Source: Rhytidiadelphus loreus | Lineage: Eukaryota > Streptophyta > Bryopsida > Hypnales > Hylocomiaceae | Reading direction: 5' to 3' | DNA length: 64,000 bases | Assembly: GCA_947034895.1 (NCBI GenBank) | Contig: OX344765.1 | Span: 45,079,001-45,143,000 of the forward strand | Shown: positions 34,561 through 46,489 of the stretch, one piece after another | Layout: each line of letters opens with the position of its first letter | Numbering within the stretch: position 1 is the first letter of the stretch | Translations under genes and position numbers: made by a program | Notes under the pieces: model-generated | Told to the model about the DNA's origin: nothing | Databases searched by the model: none | The model's input: only the letters and a program-made list of their open reading frames with translations

Positions 34561-36963
34561 CTTAAATGGTCTATTTATGGACACGTTACCTTACAGTTCA
34601 TTCATTTAAGGTGGTGTATATAGATGGAGTCAAAATCACAATCAGGTGTTATCTTATGCAGAGTTTTTCTTAGTAGAGCAATTGAAAACTTGTAATATTC
34701 AAAAAATCAATTAATTAATTAATTAATTAATTTGGAGAGTTTTTGTATTTTACGTGAATTTTCCAAGTCAAGACTTGAAGATACTAACTTCAATTGAAAG
34801 TTATTAGTGTTCAATAGGTGCATGCTTGAAGTGCTTTGAAGAAGCCCCTGCCAAACTATTCACTAAAACCTTATATCTTTACAACTAAAAAGTGCCCATT
34901 TGTAAAATAGGAGCCATTCAAAGCAAATAGTTTATATTTATATTTATTTTTTGACACTTTAATCAAGATACCTATTTGACAAAAAGGGGGGGACGAACGG
35001 TGAAGGGTATAACTATTTAATAGAAACATGGACATCATAAACTTTAGAAACATACCCCCCAAAGACTCACAACTAGTCAAGTTGGTCATATGAGGTCCGA
35101 GATGAGGTCTTCTCATGTATTTTTTCTCTATTCTACATAGCCCTTGTTTCTACTAGAGTAAACTGACATAAATAACACCTCTAATTTAAGCCTCACTATG
35201 AATTTATAAAGTTCATAATATTAATTGCCAATTTTAGCACTACACTAATTGAGTAATTTAGTATTACATTAACTATAGTGTTATTTATCCTATCCTATCA
35301 CTCATTTTGATTCTCATTTAGTTGACATTTAGCATTGGTAATATTAGTAGAATTGTTGCCATTTAATGTTAGAATTTGAAACTAGTAAAACAAACACTGA
35401 ATTTCATTATTAGTGTAGTAGAAATAATCAAATAAGGGTTGTATACAAGAAGACTTACAAGTAGTCTAAGATCATCATGTAGGTCTTTTTGTGGGTCATT
35501 TTCGTAGTCTATATAGGCCATATTTTTTCTTAGAGGCCTCAAAAAATTTATAATGACTTAAAGAGGGGGAGACATAAACTATCTTTTTAAGCATTGATCA
35601 CCATGTTGTAATTTACAACGGACACTTCCTTAAGTGAGGGCTCTTGGTGTCTACTTGTGTTCCTAAAAGAAGACAAAAATCACACATTGCTTGCCTTTGA
35701 ATGGTATCAAGGAATTTGAAAATGAAACAAAGATGCCCTTTTGCTTTAGATTTTTTCTACATATGACACATTTTTATATCAACATTTATAATTTGGTTGG
35801 AAAATCAAAAATGTTCAAGTTCAATTAATGACATAATTAAAAAAAAAGTTTGTATATAAACCTTAGTATCCTTTCTACTTCCATCTTATTCTGGCATTAA
35901 TAAGGTGGCATTAATAAGTCTTTTAATGTGCTTCATTAAGCCCTAACCTAATGAAGAGCCCCTTGTAAGACAGTAAGACCCCATTCAATTATTACTATTT
36001 TAGAGAAACATGGTGATTTCATCTCATTTGGAGGAATATGGTGATTTCATTAATTTAACCTATAAAATTTGTAACAGAATATTATCTTTACAACTTCTAA
36101 GGTCATATTTTTTCAATTTTTCGTCATAAAAAAATACATTGATCTATTCTAAAATAGGAAATTTGTTAGAAAAAAAGTTTCAACCTTTACTTGTAATCTT
36201 GTATTGATCAAGTATTGCCATGAACATTGAATTTATACCTTAAAACTTTCTGCTCCATTTTAATCCAAGGTTCCTTAGTTTTTATAAAATGAGGTTTCTA
36301 AACAACGATTCTTGGATGGTATACTAGTAATGAATGGTACCTATAGTGTTATTCATACTATCCTATTAGTACTCACTATAATTCTCATTTAGTTAACAAT
36401 TAGTGTCCATGTTAACATTTTGTATTGGTAGCATTAGCAACATAGTTGCCATCTAGTACGTGTTAGAGTTTGTAATTAGTGTTGCAAACACTAAATTTCA
36501 TCATTAGTGGAGTAAGGTTATGTTTACTCAAAACTCCATTTGAAACATTGAACAAGTTACTTGATCCACCCTACATTCTACAAAACTAATATACTTCACT
36601 TCTTCATAATTTGCTCTAAACCAGTTATTGTGACTAGTTTGGTCATGACTCTCAAAGATTCTCAAGTGAATATTGTGCTATTGGAGAAGAATTATCCTCC
36701 AAAAAAACACATCATTCTACTAGTGTTAGAACTAAATTGATTTACTATTGGACATGTTGTAATACATTAGGTGAGGTGACCCATAGCCATCCATTTGGTT
36801 TGCATATATTTACAATAGACTTATCAATTTCAAAAAAAAAATTCAATTGAATGGCAAATCAAAGAATATTCATGTGTATTTGGGTCAACTCATTTTTGAG
36901 AAAACTAAAAAGACCTATTGTAGGCAAGCAAAACAAAAACATATAGCTAACCTTTGTTTTTTT
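34561..36963. other. AT-rich gene-free stretch
   Basis: I see no gene here. There is a short AATT run at 34707-34732 and several diverged repeated phrases ('gttaacatttagtg..', 'ccatttagtgttagagtttg') at 35300-35400 and 36380-36490, which suggest an old duplication. No inverted repeats with target duplications were found. Confidence 0.45.
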
Positions 36964-37216
36964 GTAGGAAGGAATTATTCTTGGCTATTTGAATGCTTAT
37001 ATGAGTCTCTCACAATAATGATAATTCAGAAAGCTTTCCTATTTGTTTTTTGTAGGAGGGAATTATTCTTGTCTATTTGAATGCTTATGTGAGTCTCTCA
37101 CAATAATGTTAATCCAAAAAGCTTTCCTATTTTTTTTTTGTAGGAGGGAATTATTCTTGTCTATTTGAATGCTTATGTGAGTCTCTCACAATAATGATAT
37201 TCCAAAAAGCTTTCCT
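36964..37216 (+). repeat. Minisatellite, three 88-bp units
   Basis: Units begin at 36964, 37052 and 37140, each starting 'gtaggagggaattattctt' with small variation, followed by 'tatttgaatgcttat.tgag', 'tctctcacaataatg' and 'aaagctttcct'. Units 2 and 3 are nearly identical and unit 1 differs slightly. A 77-codon plus-strand frame crossing this array has no coding signal. Confidence 0.85.
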
Positions 37217-37479
37217 AAAGATTGTGAAATAATGAATGAACCTTTTGGCATGTGTAGAAATCACATGGTTGAATTCATTGAATTTCCAAAATTATGACAA
37301 TTCAACCTACTTTCTAACTGATTCATTACTCAATTGTCACAACACAAACCCTAGTACAATTTTTTCTACATTAGAATACAATTGGGGCTTGAATTAGATT
37401 TTGCAATTGGACAATTCAAAGAGTTTTGGGGTCCACTTGAGGTAGGAGGTTCATAAAGTAACAAGGTTCTAAAAGCATA

Positions 37480-37730
37480 TACAATGAAGGCATACATATT
37501 TCTTTCTTCAATGTACTAATTACATTTGTCAATGTACCCCTTGTGACATATCAAAGAGTGGACGTTTTTAGAACCTTGTGTGATTTCAACTTCAAGACTC
37601 ATAACTAATTCCATGAAGATTCAAAAAATACAAACCACTTGCATTAGTAGCTAATTTCAATCATCTTTCAAAGAAAATTTACTCAAAAATATTTCTTTTC
37701 CAAGAAGTCACCCCCCCCCCCAATTGCAAA
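37480..37730 (+). repeat. Dispersed repeat family 1, copy C
   Basis: It carries 'gagtggacgtttttagaacc', 'gtgatttcaacttcaagact', 'cataactaattcca' and 'caatcatctttcaaag' in the same order as the copies at 13290 and 34270. It ends beside a run of about 12 C residues near 37711. Confidence 0.55.
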
Positions 37731-37861
37731 TGAGCTTGTAAAGGATTACTTCATGGACCTTGCCTTAAATTTGTCCCACAAGAAGTTGTTGACACTCAAG
37801 GACCAACGGTGCTATTCTGTGAGCGTGTGAGCATAAGCCTATGAGTAGTAAGTAGGGATTA

Positions 37862-38405
37862 AGGTAAACCAGCCTATGACAGGCAGAATGGCTGGTTTGC
37901 CATGTTCACATTTTTGAAAAAAATTAAAAAAAATTCTCTATGAAGATAAACATGAGGAATGCAGAGAGCAAGTGAAATTTTATTTTTTGGACAAAAAATG
38001 AATTTTTTATGAATTTTTGAAGTCTGCTGTGCAGTTGCCTTTAAAGAGTCTGTAGACTACCCCAAATCAGTAGAAAAGTGTTTCCATGATGGTCATCTAA
38101 CCACCTAATGCAGTCAAAACATTTTCTAACATGGCTCCAAAATTTCCTAATATGGACATGACATGAAAGAATTACAAAATAACTTTTTACTACTAGTTTG
38201 CACTGAAAATGGGTAAGTGTCCTAAGACAGTTACCAATAACTTCATGACCATTTCCCAAGGCTTTGATTATGGCCACAAATTAATCAAATGCAGTTCTAC
38301 CCCCATTTATTGGAAAAAGTTTGTCATGGGTTGATTTAAGACTGTAATGGGTAGTTCTCTAGGAGCCTGTCATAGGAGATTTGCCTGTCATAGGCTGGTT
38401 TACTT
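37862..38405. mobile_element. Nested 544-bp element, TA target site (Tc1/mariner-like)
   Basis: The ends are 24-bp inverted repeats with one mismatch: AGGTAAACCAGCCTATGACA at the left, and its complement TGTCATAGGCTGGTTTACTT at the right. TA flanks both sides (37860-37861 and 38406-38407). The same sequence without the insertion is preserved at 49404-49418 (GGGATTATGTGAGCG), which confirms the insertion point and the TA duplication. There is no transposase frame; the longest is 78 codons on the minus strand without a DDE/D pattern. Confidence 0.85.
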
Positions 38406-39518
38406 TATGTGAGCGTTAAGCTCAAAAATTTGAAGAAGCACTAATAGCTTAATAATATTTCTAAAAATATATTCCATTTAGAAATTTTAATCAAATTTTA
38501 CTATTTTAAGTAAATTTTTGCACCTATTACTATGGACCTATTATCGTGGATCTATTACCGTGGTTATGTAGAATTTAGTTGAAAATTATAATTTTCAGTG
38601 TCGTCTAAAATATTAGAAGTATATATTATGAAAATGATGAACTTAATTGATATGAAAGATGGATGGAGATGGAAATAAGTTTGTATAGAATATTGATTGA
38701 TCATTGTCCTATAGCAATGCGGGTCTTCTTGGGGCTGATGAAAGGGTACCAATAATATTCTCTTAATCCACCATCATTGAACTTGTTTAGATTTTAGAAA
38801 AGAAAATTGTTGATATGAATTATTTTTATATCTAATGATCTTTATCATAGTAAATTTTATTTTGGTTGATCATTGTCTTGTAGTATCATAGATCTTCTCA
38901 TGGTCAATGGAAAAGTACCAACACTTCTTTCTAGATTTGCAAGTCGGTGGACTTGTTTAGATTTTAGAAAAGAAAATTTGTTAATAGGAATTTATTATAT
39001 GAGGAAAGAGCTTGGCCGCACCAAATTTCATTTTTGTTGATCACTATCTTGTAGTAGTGTGGATCTTTTTGAAGCCAACAAAGGATACCTATACTTCTAT
39101 CTTGATGTACTGATAATTGGGTTTCTTAAGATTTTGGAAGAAAACATTTGGTTGATAGGGATTATTTTTGTAAAGAGTGAGCTTAGTTACACCAAATTGT
39201 TGATTGGTTGACCATTGTTCTCTTGTGAGACCTTTCGGAGAATGATCCAACTCTTCCATCTTTGCTCAGATGGTTATTTGGTCCTTCTTGTTGCTTGGTA
39301 CCTCTTGGCACCAAGAGGAGGATCAAGCACTTATCATCTTGATGTGCTACTTATTTGGACTTCGCTAGATTTTAAGAAGAAAAAATGGTTATTAATTACG
39401 ATTTGTTTGAAATTGATTGAGGTTGTTCCATTGAGATTATAATCACTCCTTTCTCGTTGTTGGGTACCTCTCAGTGCCAAGAGGTACTCCTAACCATGGA
39501 AGCAAAAAAGAAAGTAAA

Positions 39519-39521
<3 letters not shown>

Positions 39522-39605
<84 letters not shown>
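39522..39605. repeat. (TA)n microsatellite, about 84 bp
   Basis: A nearly pure TA dinucleotide tract that runs into CACACA. It lies between the inner inverted arms of fold-back copy 1, at the point where the hairpin loop would form. The copy at 48 kb lacks it and has an A-rich spacer instead. Confidence 0.95.
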
Positions 39606-39612
<7 letters not shown>

Positions 39613-39973
39613 CTTTTTCTTTTTTCTTTTTTTTCAACCTCTAGGGGAGTCTTCTTGGGGCCAAGAGGTACTCAACAACAAGAGTGGAGTGGTTATAAAA
39701 ATCAAAATCTCAATGGAACACCCTTAATTGATTGTAAATGAATCCTAATTAATTACCAATTTTTTTCTTCTTAAAATCTAGCAAAGTCCAATAAGTAGCA
39801 CATTAAGGTTGTTTAAGGCTAGGGACCACGGTAATAGGTTCACGGAAATAGGTCCATAATAATAGATACCAAAAATAATAAAATTTGACCAAATTTTTTT
39901 GAATGGAATCTCTAAAAAATTATATGCTCACAGGCTCATAAGCTCACGCTTACACACTCATAGAATAGCAACC

Positions 39974-42213
39974 TTACATGATATACCCCCTACATTTTTT
40001 TCATGTTGAGATCCCTAAAGCTATTTCAAAATAATTGTCCTCAAATATAAAGTAAAGCCAAAATCTTCATCAATATTTATTTTTAACAAATCCAAATATA
40101 AAATTTGTTGGTTAATTTGTTTATGTACATTGTCCCAAAGTTTTAGACTAAATATCTCCACCTATTATAAGTTCAATGTGCCTAAACTTCAAAATGTAGT
40201 TTTTTCTAGCTCTTTCAGAAGTTGAAGTTTTTGACTTTTAACATTTTTAGGATAAAACCCAGATTTATTATATCTTGTGTAGTTTAGTCAATATATTTGA
40301 AAATGGGTTGAGATTTGAGAATATATTAAAAAAAAATTAGCCGACAAGACTTTCATATTTTGTCATTATCAAAATATTTTAATGATAGAAGGTGGTACTA
40401 ATTGAAAGAAAAAACTAATCTACTGATAACTTTTATATGAAATTAGAAATCATTAATTCCAATGAAGAGAATGTTCTAGAAAAAAATTGGTATTGTTTTT
40501 ATTTTCAATTTTTCAAAAACGAGAGCAAAAACACAACTTGAAATGTTTTTTCTACCTTCATTGCGTGCCAAACAAAACTCCTCATAACTTTCACCTCATT
40601 ATCAAGAATTGAATGGTTCAAATGTTTTTGAGTAGGTATCAATCTATATAGTCCCTCCAAAATAATAATTTTTTAGAATGTATTTTTGTTGCTCGGTTTG
40701 ACATTGAAATTGAAAAATCCTTCTAACTTTTGCAATATTTATCATAATGATGTAAAACAAAGTTTTAGTGTAGATTATGATGATAATCATCCGTCCTCAA
40801 AAATCCATGCAAAAATTCCAAATCTTGTTGTCAAAAAAACTTGCCTGAGTTCTCAAAAAGCTTAAAGTGTGCTTCTTGGTCCTTTGGGGGGTGACTTAAA
40901 TATAGTTGTGAACATGAAGAGGTCATAGAGTGATGCACAAACATTCCAAACTTACATTACTTTCTAAACTAATACCTTTCTCTTAAACCAATTACATATT
41001 AGAGTAAATGCAAAGTCTCTAATGTAGTCTAAGAATGAAAATTAAGTGCTTTTTATTTTAATTATTTTTTTCCAAACTCAATCAATTCAATTCTTCATGA
41101 TAAAAAAATTTCAATTCAAACTCTTCAGTACAAAAAATCTAAGTTAAAAAGGTTCAATGCCAAATAATTTAATCACATAAGGTTCAATTTTTTTTGTTTT
41201 CTTCACTTTAAATGCAAATATCTTGCAATCTATAATGCCAAAGTTTTTGAAATTTCTTCCACACATTATCACACTAGTCTCATGCAAGATCCCATGGTTA
41301 AATATGCAAATAAATCAATTTTCATAGTTTTTTTCTCTTTGCAATAGAAATGACTATTTTTAGTGTTTTTTAATTCGTAAAGGCCATACTTCTTTAGGGA
41401 TTAAATAGGTTGAAATAAATTGATGATTATGGGCCCTCAAAAAATATTAACCCCCTTCCCTCAAGGCCCCAAATGTAAGCTAACAAGAAAAGAATTATTC
41501 CTTCTTTGAATTAGAGAACTTTGGCTATCTTACTTCATTCTCCCCTTGAGATTAAAAAAGTCCCTAGGTAGCATTATTGGTAAAAAGTGTTATACATGCC
41601 TTACAATACAAAAAATGTCTTGCAAAGTCCATCATTTAATGTGAAACAACGTAATATACCGTAACACCGCCAAGCTCATTTCTGTTTTTTACACTTCTCT
41701 ACATATAGACTTACATATTTCTATAAAGTGAGCACCCCCAAAACCACACTCTATCTAAGACCACCACCATCACTTTGTGTACATCTCCAAAATCAATGTG
41801 TACCTCCGTGGAAGAAACGATTTTAGAACATCTACCAAAAAAACTTTGACTCTTCACAACTTTTGCATACCATATCCAAATGGCGAAGTCTTTAGTGCAT
41901 TGGAACCTCCTTTCACTTGTCAACAAGAAAATATGAAAATTTGACCAGTCTAATAATAGTCATTATTCACAGTAGCAAAAAGTGTCGATCAATTGGGGGT
42001 TGCCCACCTCATATACCAATGTGTTTGCACCATTTGGAAAATTTGAGCAGGTAGCGTCCTCAACTCCATATGCCAGAACCTCATTCCTTCTCACCGAGCG
42101 AAAATCAATGTGGCAAACAAGAAGAATTTGGAGGCATTAGAACACAGGGAAACAAAAGAACTGGCAAAAACTAACAAGGACAAACTACAGAATCTCCACA
42201 CTGGTCACACGGA
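39974..42213. other. AT-rich gene-free stretch
   Basis: No gene or structured element is recognised. The composition becomes more balanced after about 42040. A 137-codon plus-strand frame at 42214-42627 begins just beyond; it shows no family signal. Confidence 0.45.
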
Positions 42214-43357
42214 ATGCCAAACAAGTCCGCTGTGATTCTATCTAGTTTTAATTTGTATTACAACCATAACAGCATGAATTTCCAGTTGCAGCACGCATGG
42301 GTACGTGACACCGTTTCCAAAGGTTGCATCCCACGGGCAGCACTCTTTCAGTCACTGATCCGTCCTCACTCCCTGCTTGAAGCGATTCCACCCACAGTGC
42401 ACCATTCGGAGGTGAAGAAAATTCCGGTACATTCGCACACAATATTATTCTTGACGGTGGTAACTATGCACTGTGTAATGGTCGAACATGTCAGCCCAAA
42501 TGTCAGCCCATCTATGGAATATTTATGTAATTTTTTAAGAATTCATGATATTCAATGGCCAGTGCATGATAGAATAGGATACATTTGCAGGGAGACACTA
42601 GCTAGGAATGGAATTCGGACACAATAAGACATTTGTCAAAGTACATTTTTCCATTTTCCATCCTGGATTTAACTTAGATCTCCTGTGGAATTAATGACTA
42701 CGGATCGGAGTCGACATGCCTGGGGAGCTAACTGGCCAGTGTTGCTAGACGCTGAACATCTGTTGGATTCGTATTCATTATTGTGGCAAATTATTGGCAA
42801 TAGGTCGAGACCACTCTATATGTTCGATTGAAACTTTTTGAGTTGAGTCTTTGTCGTGAAATTTGGGGCCGACGAGAAGAAAGATTGATTCTACGTCTTG
42901 GATTCTGGCCGGTTATGGCAGTGATTTGGGTTGGTGAAGATGAAGGGGGTGGTGCTGAGGCAGCTGAAACTCAAAACCCTTTTCACGTAAGTATTCCTAA
43001 TACCATCGCAAACATTACACCGGTATACATGTATCCTCCCAAACTTTGACAGTCAAGTTGTCGACAATGACGTAATTTTCCAACTGGTCAAAATTTCGAC
43101 TGGTGGAATATATACTCGTTGCTTGTCAATTGCACGAGCTACTATTTCATCGACAGAGTTCCCAGGATACGAGAAAAAGCTGAAAATGGTCGACCTTATG
43201 GTCGCCATGGATCTGACGCATAGCTTGTGTCCAAATTCCATTCCTAGTTTGTCCTATTCTATCATCACAGAAGTCGATCTCCTGTGCAATTGAATTGTGA
43301 CATGGGTTGAAGGATGGCTTGCGTTACGTTTCTAGCAGGGATGGGGGGCCGAGGGGC
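42214..43357 (+). promoter_or_regulatory. Upstream region of the LEA_3-like gene, possible 5' exon
   Basis: Moderately GC-rich DNA ahead of the LEA_3-like frame. A consensus splice donor (GTAAGT) occurs at 42988-42993 and an acceptor (TCTAGCAG) at 43331-43338, so a spliced 5' leader is plausible. If the upstream frame ending in ETQNPFH is coding, its phase does not fit the LEA frame, so I treat it as untranslated. The 137-codon frame at 42214-42627 is unrecognised. Confidence 0.35.
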
Positions 43358-43759
43358 ATGGCCACCGGCGCCGACATCATGTGCGGGAGAATCAATACTG
43401 GTACTCCAACCAAGCCCGCGCCACAGGACGAAAAAATCCAAATAATCCAAGCAGCAGAGACGTCGTCGAGCTTGAGCATTACAAGCGCCATTAGTACTCC
43501 TGCAGTGGAAGTGGGAGTCGAGCTTGTGAAGGTCCCGGTGCCGCCGCAGGGGTCGTCCTGGACGTCGAAGCAGAAGTGGTGGCGTCCTGACCCTGCAACG
43601 GGGACGTGGGTGCCGGAAGGTCACGAGGGGCAAGTGACCACCAGCACGGACGCCACGAAGTCCGCATCGCCAAGTCTGCGCGTCCGCTCGGAGACCTCGG
43701 AAGACAAGCAATGGTGGACGTCCATGGAGGAGCTCCCGGACATGGACCGCGCCAAGTGA
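43358..43759 (+). CDS. LEA_3-like small protein, 133 aa
   Basis: The frame carries KWWRPDPATGTWVPEG (residues about 73-88). This resembles the W-x-PDP-x-TG-x-W/Y-x-PE signature of the LEA_3 (LEA5/SAG21) stress proteins. A second tryptophan motif, DKQWWTSMEELPDMDR, lies at the C-terminus. The frame is GC-rich against an AT-rich background. The start is my choice (MATGADIMCG); the frame stays open upstream to 43307, and a splice acceptor lies near 43338. LEA_3 proteins are usually about 100 aa and mitochondrial or plastidic, and are induced by drought, cold or oxidative stress. No clear targeting peptide is seen. A 210-codon frame on the opposite strand (43265-43897) is judged an antisense shadow. 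Confidence 0.5.
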   Translation: MATGADIMCGRINTGTPTKPAPQDEKIQIIQAAETSSSLSITSAISTPAVEVGVELVKVPVPPQGSSWTSKQKWWRPDPATGTWVPEGHEGQVTTSTDATKSASPSLRVRSETSEDKQWWTSMEELPDMDRAK

Positions 43760-43869
43760 TCGATATCGATCCAAAAATGTGCATCTAAGTTCGGGAAGTT
43801 TTGAAGAGTAAGTTTCATAGTCAAGGTCCAGGGATGGTATGTAGATCGAATAGGAGACACTGGGATACA

Positions 43870-44040
43870 CACTACTAGAAACAAGGGGGCTTTGCAACGA
43901 ACGTTTGTGAGCAACGTTTTTGTTTTGTTCAAGTTTTAGAACAACGTTTGAACAACGTTAGGGCGGTAAGGATGACAGAGAGAGTGATTGAGCAACGTGT
44001 AAGCAAGGTTTGCCCATTGACAGCCGCTCCACAAGGTTCT
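43870..44040 (+). mobile_element. Solo CACTA-type terminus with subterminal repeats
   Basis: It starts CACTACTAGAAA, the classic En/Spm-CACTA terminus. Directly inside are several copies of a 'gaacaacgttt' motif in both orientations, like the subterminal repeats that CACTA transposases bind. I did not find the matching right end (TTTCTAGTAGTG) within the window, so this is probably a broken end. It lies about 110 bp after the LEA_3-like stop codon. Confidence 0.55.
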
Positions 44041-44147
44041 CAATGGGGAACAACACCGCCTTCCCTTCTTTTTTTGGTGTACTTTTGGATGTGTTGAATT
44101 TTCCTAGAATGTTCATCGTTCTTGATTTTGAATTTCTTCAAGTTTAA

Positions 44148-44260
44148 CTAAGAAAATGTAGCTCCAATAATCTACTTTTTACTCCATTTGAATTTTTTCC
44201 AAAATTGTTAAAATTGTAATTTTTGTGACACTTTCAAGTTTCAAGAAAGCATCCACATGG
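44148..44260 (+). repeat. Dispersed repeat family 2, copy B
   Basis: It matches 13620-13735: 'aatgtagctccaataatcta', 'tccaaaattgttaaaattgt' and 'tttttgtgacactttcaag'. The copy ends where the inverted-repeat element at 44275 begins, which suggests the element inserted next to or into it. Confidence 0.55.
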
Positions 44261-44274
44261 GGCTCATTGCATTA

Positions 44275-44619
44275 GAGAAAAAAATGAGGCCTCCAGAGGG
44301 CTATTCCAACAATCCTTAAACGACCCTGAAATTTGGGTTTTTTTTGCAAAAAAAATCGTTTCCCCCTATATCCACCCGCTTGAATCTGGGGTGGCAGCAA
44401 TGCAAAAATCAAAATTAATAAATAAAAAATTGATTAAAGAAAAATTCAAGTTGAAATAAATTTAATTTAATTTTTTTTTAAACCGCAAAAACTAGCAGAT
44501 TTTGAGATATTCACCTTGGCTGACACCAAAGGTGCGGCACTTTTCGGGGTGACAGACCAAGCTCAAAATAGCTTGGTCTGTCACCACGAGGCAACCCCCT
44601 GGAGGCCTCATTTTTTCTC
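44275..44619. mobile_element. 345-bp MITE with 26-bp TIRs, TA flanks
   Basis: The left end GAGAAAAAAATGAGGCCTCC is the inverted complement of the right end GGAGGCCTCATTTTTTCTC, with one base of length difference in the A-run. TA borders both ends (44273-44274 and 44620-44621), inside the wider palindromic context CATTA...TAATG. Inside are A/T-rich tracts and a second hairpin (gacagaccaagct / agcttggtctgtc) at about 44551-44582. There is no coding capacity. It fits a Tc1/mariner-type miniature element. Confidence 0.75.
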
Positions 44620-45009
44620 TAATGTCTTGTTCCCGGTGAGCTCATAGGGAAAGTCACGCTATTTCCCTTGGATCGTCCTTCAACAGCGAAATGTTTCCTG
44701 GTGTGTTGCTTCGACGTGTTGGAGCAGGCTTGGTATTAGGGTCGGATGGGAGAGTACGTGGTTCTCAAGATGAACTAGCCCTTAGTCACAGCAACTCTGA
44801 ATGAGAGTATCACTAGTGCTTTAATTTTCCATTTTTAAAAATTATGAGCTGGAGTTTGTTGAAAACTAACAAAAACAAGCAAACCTAATTAAGGAATTAA
44901 ATATCTTAATCAAAATTTGGATTGAAATGTGGTACAAGTAACACACTTGTATAAAAAAAAATTAATTTAAACCTCTTGTTAATTTTTCAATAATTTCATC
45001 AAACTTATT

Positions 45010-46215
45010 TGTGAATTTTTTTAAAGCAAATAACTTTTTTTCCAAAGATTCTTCAATGAGAATTCTTCTTAGAAATCTCTAGTATGAATTTCACAAAATT
45101 GTGAATTATTCTAAGTGACATATAATTGACTAAAACATGACTTCAGATATTTACTTTTATTATAATTAAATCCAAAAAAATCCAAAAACTATGGAAAAAT
45201 TGTAAAGAATAATAAATGTTTTCATATTATTTTCAATGACAATCTAGAGATTTTTGGGTTTAGGATACAAGGCATATGAAAATATGGAGTCATATTTCTA
45301 AAATTTGGGCAATTCTTACTTGAAAATTCTAAGTAAGAATTCTCATTCTACTTAACTAAAAGATTCCCATTCTACTTTTTATGAGGAAAAAAACTCTAAA
45401 ATTTTAGTTTAAAGATTTTGTGGATTTTTTTCCTGTCCAACAAGTCATTTTGTGGGCTACTTGTGATATAACTTTCACTGCCACACACCAATTGAAATAA
45501 AAATTACGTTTCCAAAAAGCAAATTACTTTTTCTATCTCGTGAAACTATATGGATTCAAATGAGGATGTTATTTTTCATAATCTCCTTCAAGATTATTTG
45601 GATTGATTCAAACAATCTAATTATTTTGAAAATGGCCACTTGTAACTAACTTATTAGTGCCTTTGTAATCTGTATTGTCAAAAGTAACTAAATATGGATG
45701 CATCTTATTTAACTCCTAAATGCCCAAGCCTTTTGAAGTGTATTTTTCCTATTAAAAAAGAATGTAGGCTTCTAGTTATCCCCAATGAAGCAAATTGTCT
45801 TTTTCGTTTTCCAAAATCTAACCTTATAGATGTTTAAAGAGCTTTCTTATTATTGAGTATTCCAATTTTGAGTGTGAAATTTCATAGGAGTTTTCAGATT
45901 ATAACAAGAGAAATGTAATAATACTATTTTTAGTATGTTGACCCTCCCCATAATGTTTGAAAAATTTGCATATAAAAGTTTTTTTTTAATACAAGTAATT
46001 TTTTTTCAAAGATTCTCTAGTAAGTGTAATGAAAACTTCTCTAAGATTTTTTAGTGTAAGAATTTCACAAAATTTTGAATTTCTCTAAATGACATATACA
46101 TAATTGACTAAAATATGACTTCAAATTTTCACTTTCCTTATAATTAACTCCAAAAATCTCCAAAAAATATGGAAAATTTGAAAAATGTAACAAATGTTTA
46201 TATTATTTTTAATGA
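45010..46215 (+). repeat. Diverged direct duplication (45010-45245 and 45955-46215)
   Basis: Both halves carry 'ttccaaagattct', 'agaatttcacaaaatt.tga', 'gacatata', 'taattgactaaaa.atgact' and 'cc.aaaaactatgga' in the same order. The copies are about 950 bp apart. The DNA between them is AT-rich and gene-free. Confidence 0.6.
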
Positions 46216-46489
46216 ATTCCTTAAGTTTTTTCAACTATTGTTTAAGACATGTGAAAATATAGTCATACTTTAATTAATAATATTAATATGGAGTCATATT
46301 TTTTTTAATTTGGAATTCTTACTTTAAAATTCTAAGAAATAATTCTCATTCTACTTACTAAATAATCGTGAAAGCAAATCTAAACCCAAAGTTAGGTTGT
46401 TTCATTTTGTTTGATACGTTGAGATCTAAGAGACCATGAGGCATACGGGGGCGTTCTTGCCACCATTGGAAAACTTTCTGCAAGTGGGA

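Larger units (their letters stand above)
37808..39973 (+). mobile_element. Fold-back DNA transposon, copy 1
   Basis: The termini are inverted: the left starts GGTGCTATTCTGTGAGCG and the right ends TAGAATAGCAACC. Both are followed inward by matching blocks (ttagagattccatt-like, then 'tattaccgtggtc'-like). Two further inner arms (39330-39480 and 39640-39800) also pair: 'gtgctacttatttggact' against 'agtccaataagtagcac'. The (TA)n tract sits between them at the hairpin centre. No transposase frame is visible, so the element is non-autonomous. A second copy lies inverted at 48037-49352. The left terminus is interrupted by a separate 544-bp element. I found no target duplication, and the superfamily is unknown. 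Confidence 0.65.

Noticed and set aside
36964..37216. Possible CRISPR-like array
   Set aside because: The 88-bp units are head-to-tail copies without unique spacers, in a plant genome; an ordinary minisatellite.
39457..39741. 94-codon frame with a long Ile-Tyr repeat
   Set aside because: Translation of the (TA)n microsatellite, not a protein.
42248..42442. 64-codon minus-strand frame as an exon
   Set aside because: No recognisable motif and no partner exon found.
43265..43897. 210-codon minus-strand frame
   Set aside because: Antisense of the LEA_3-like frame; Arg/Leu/Pro-rich as expected from the opposite strand of GC-rich coding DNA.
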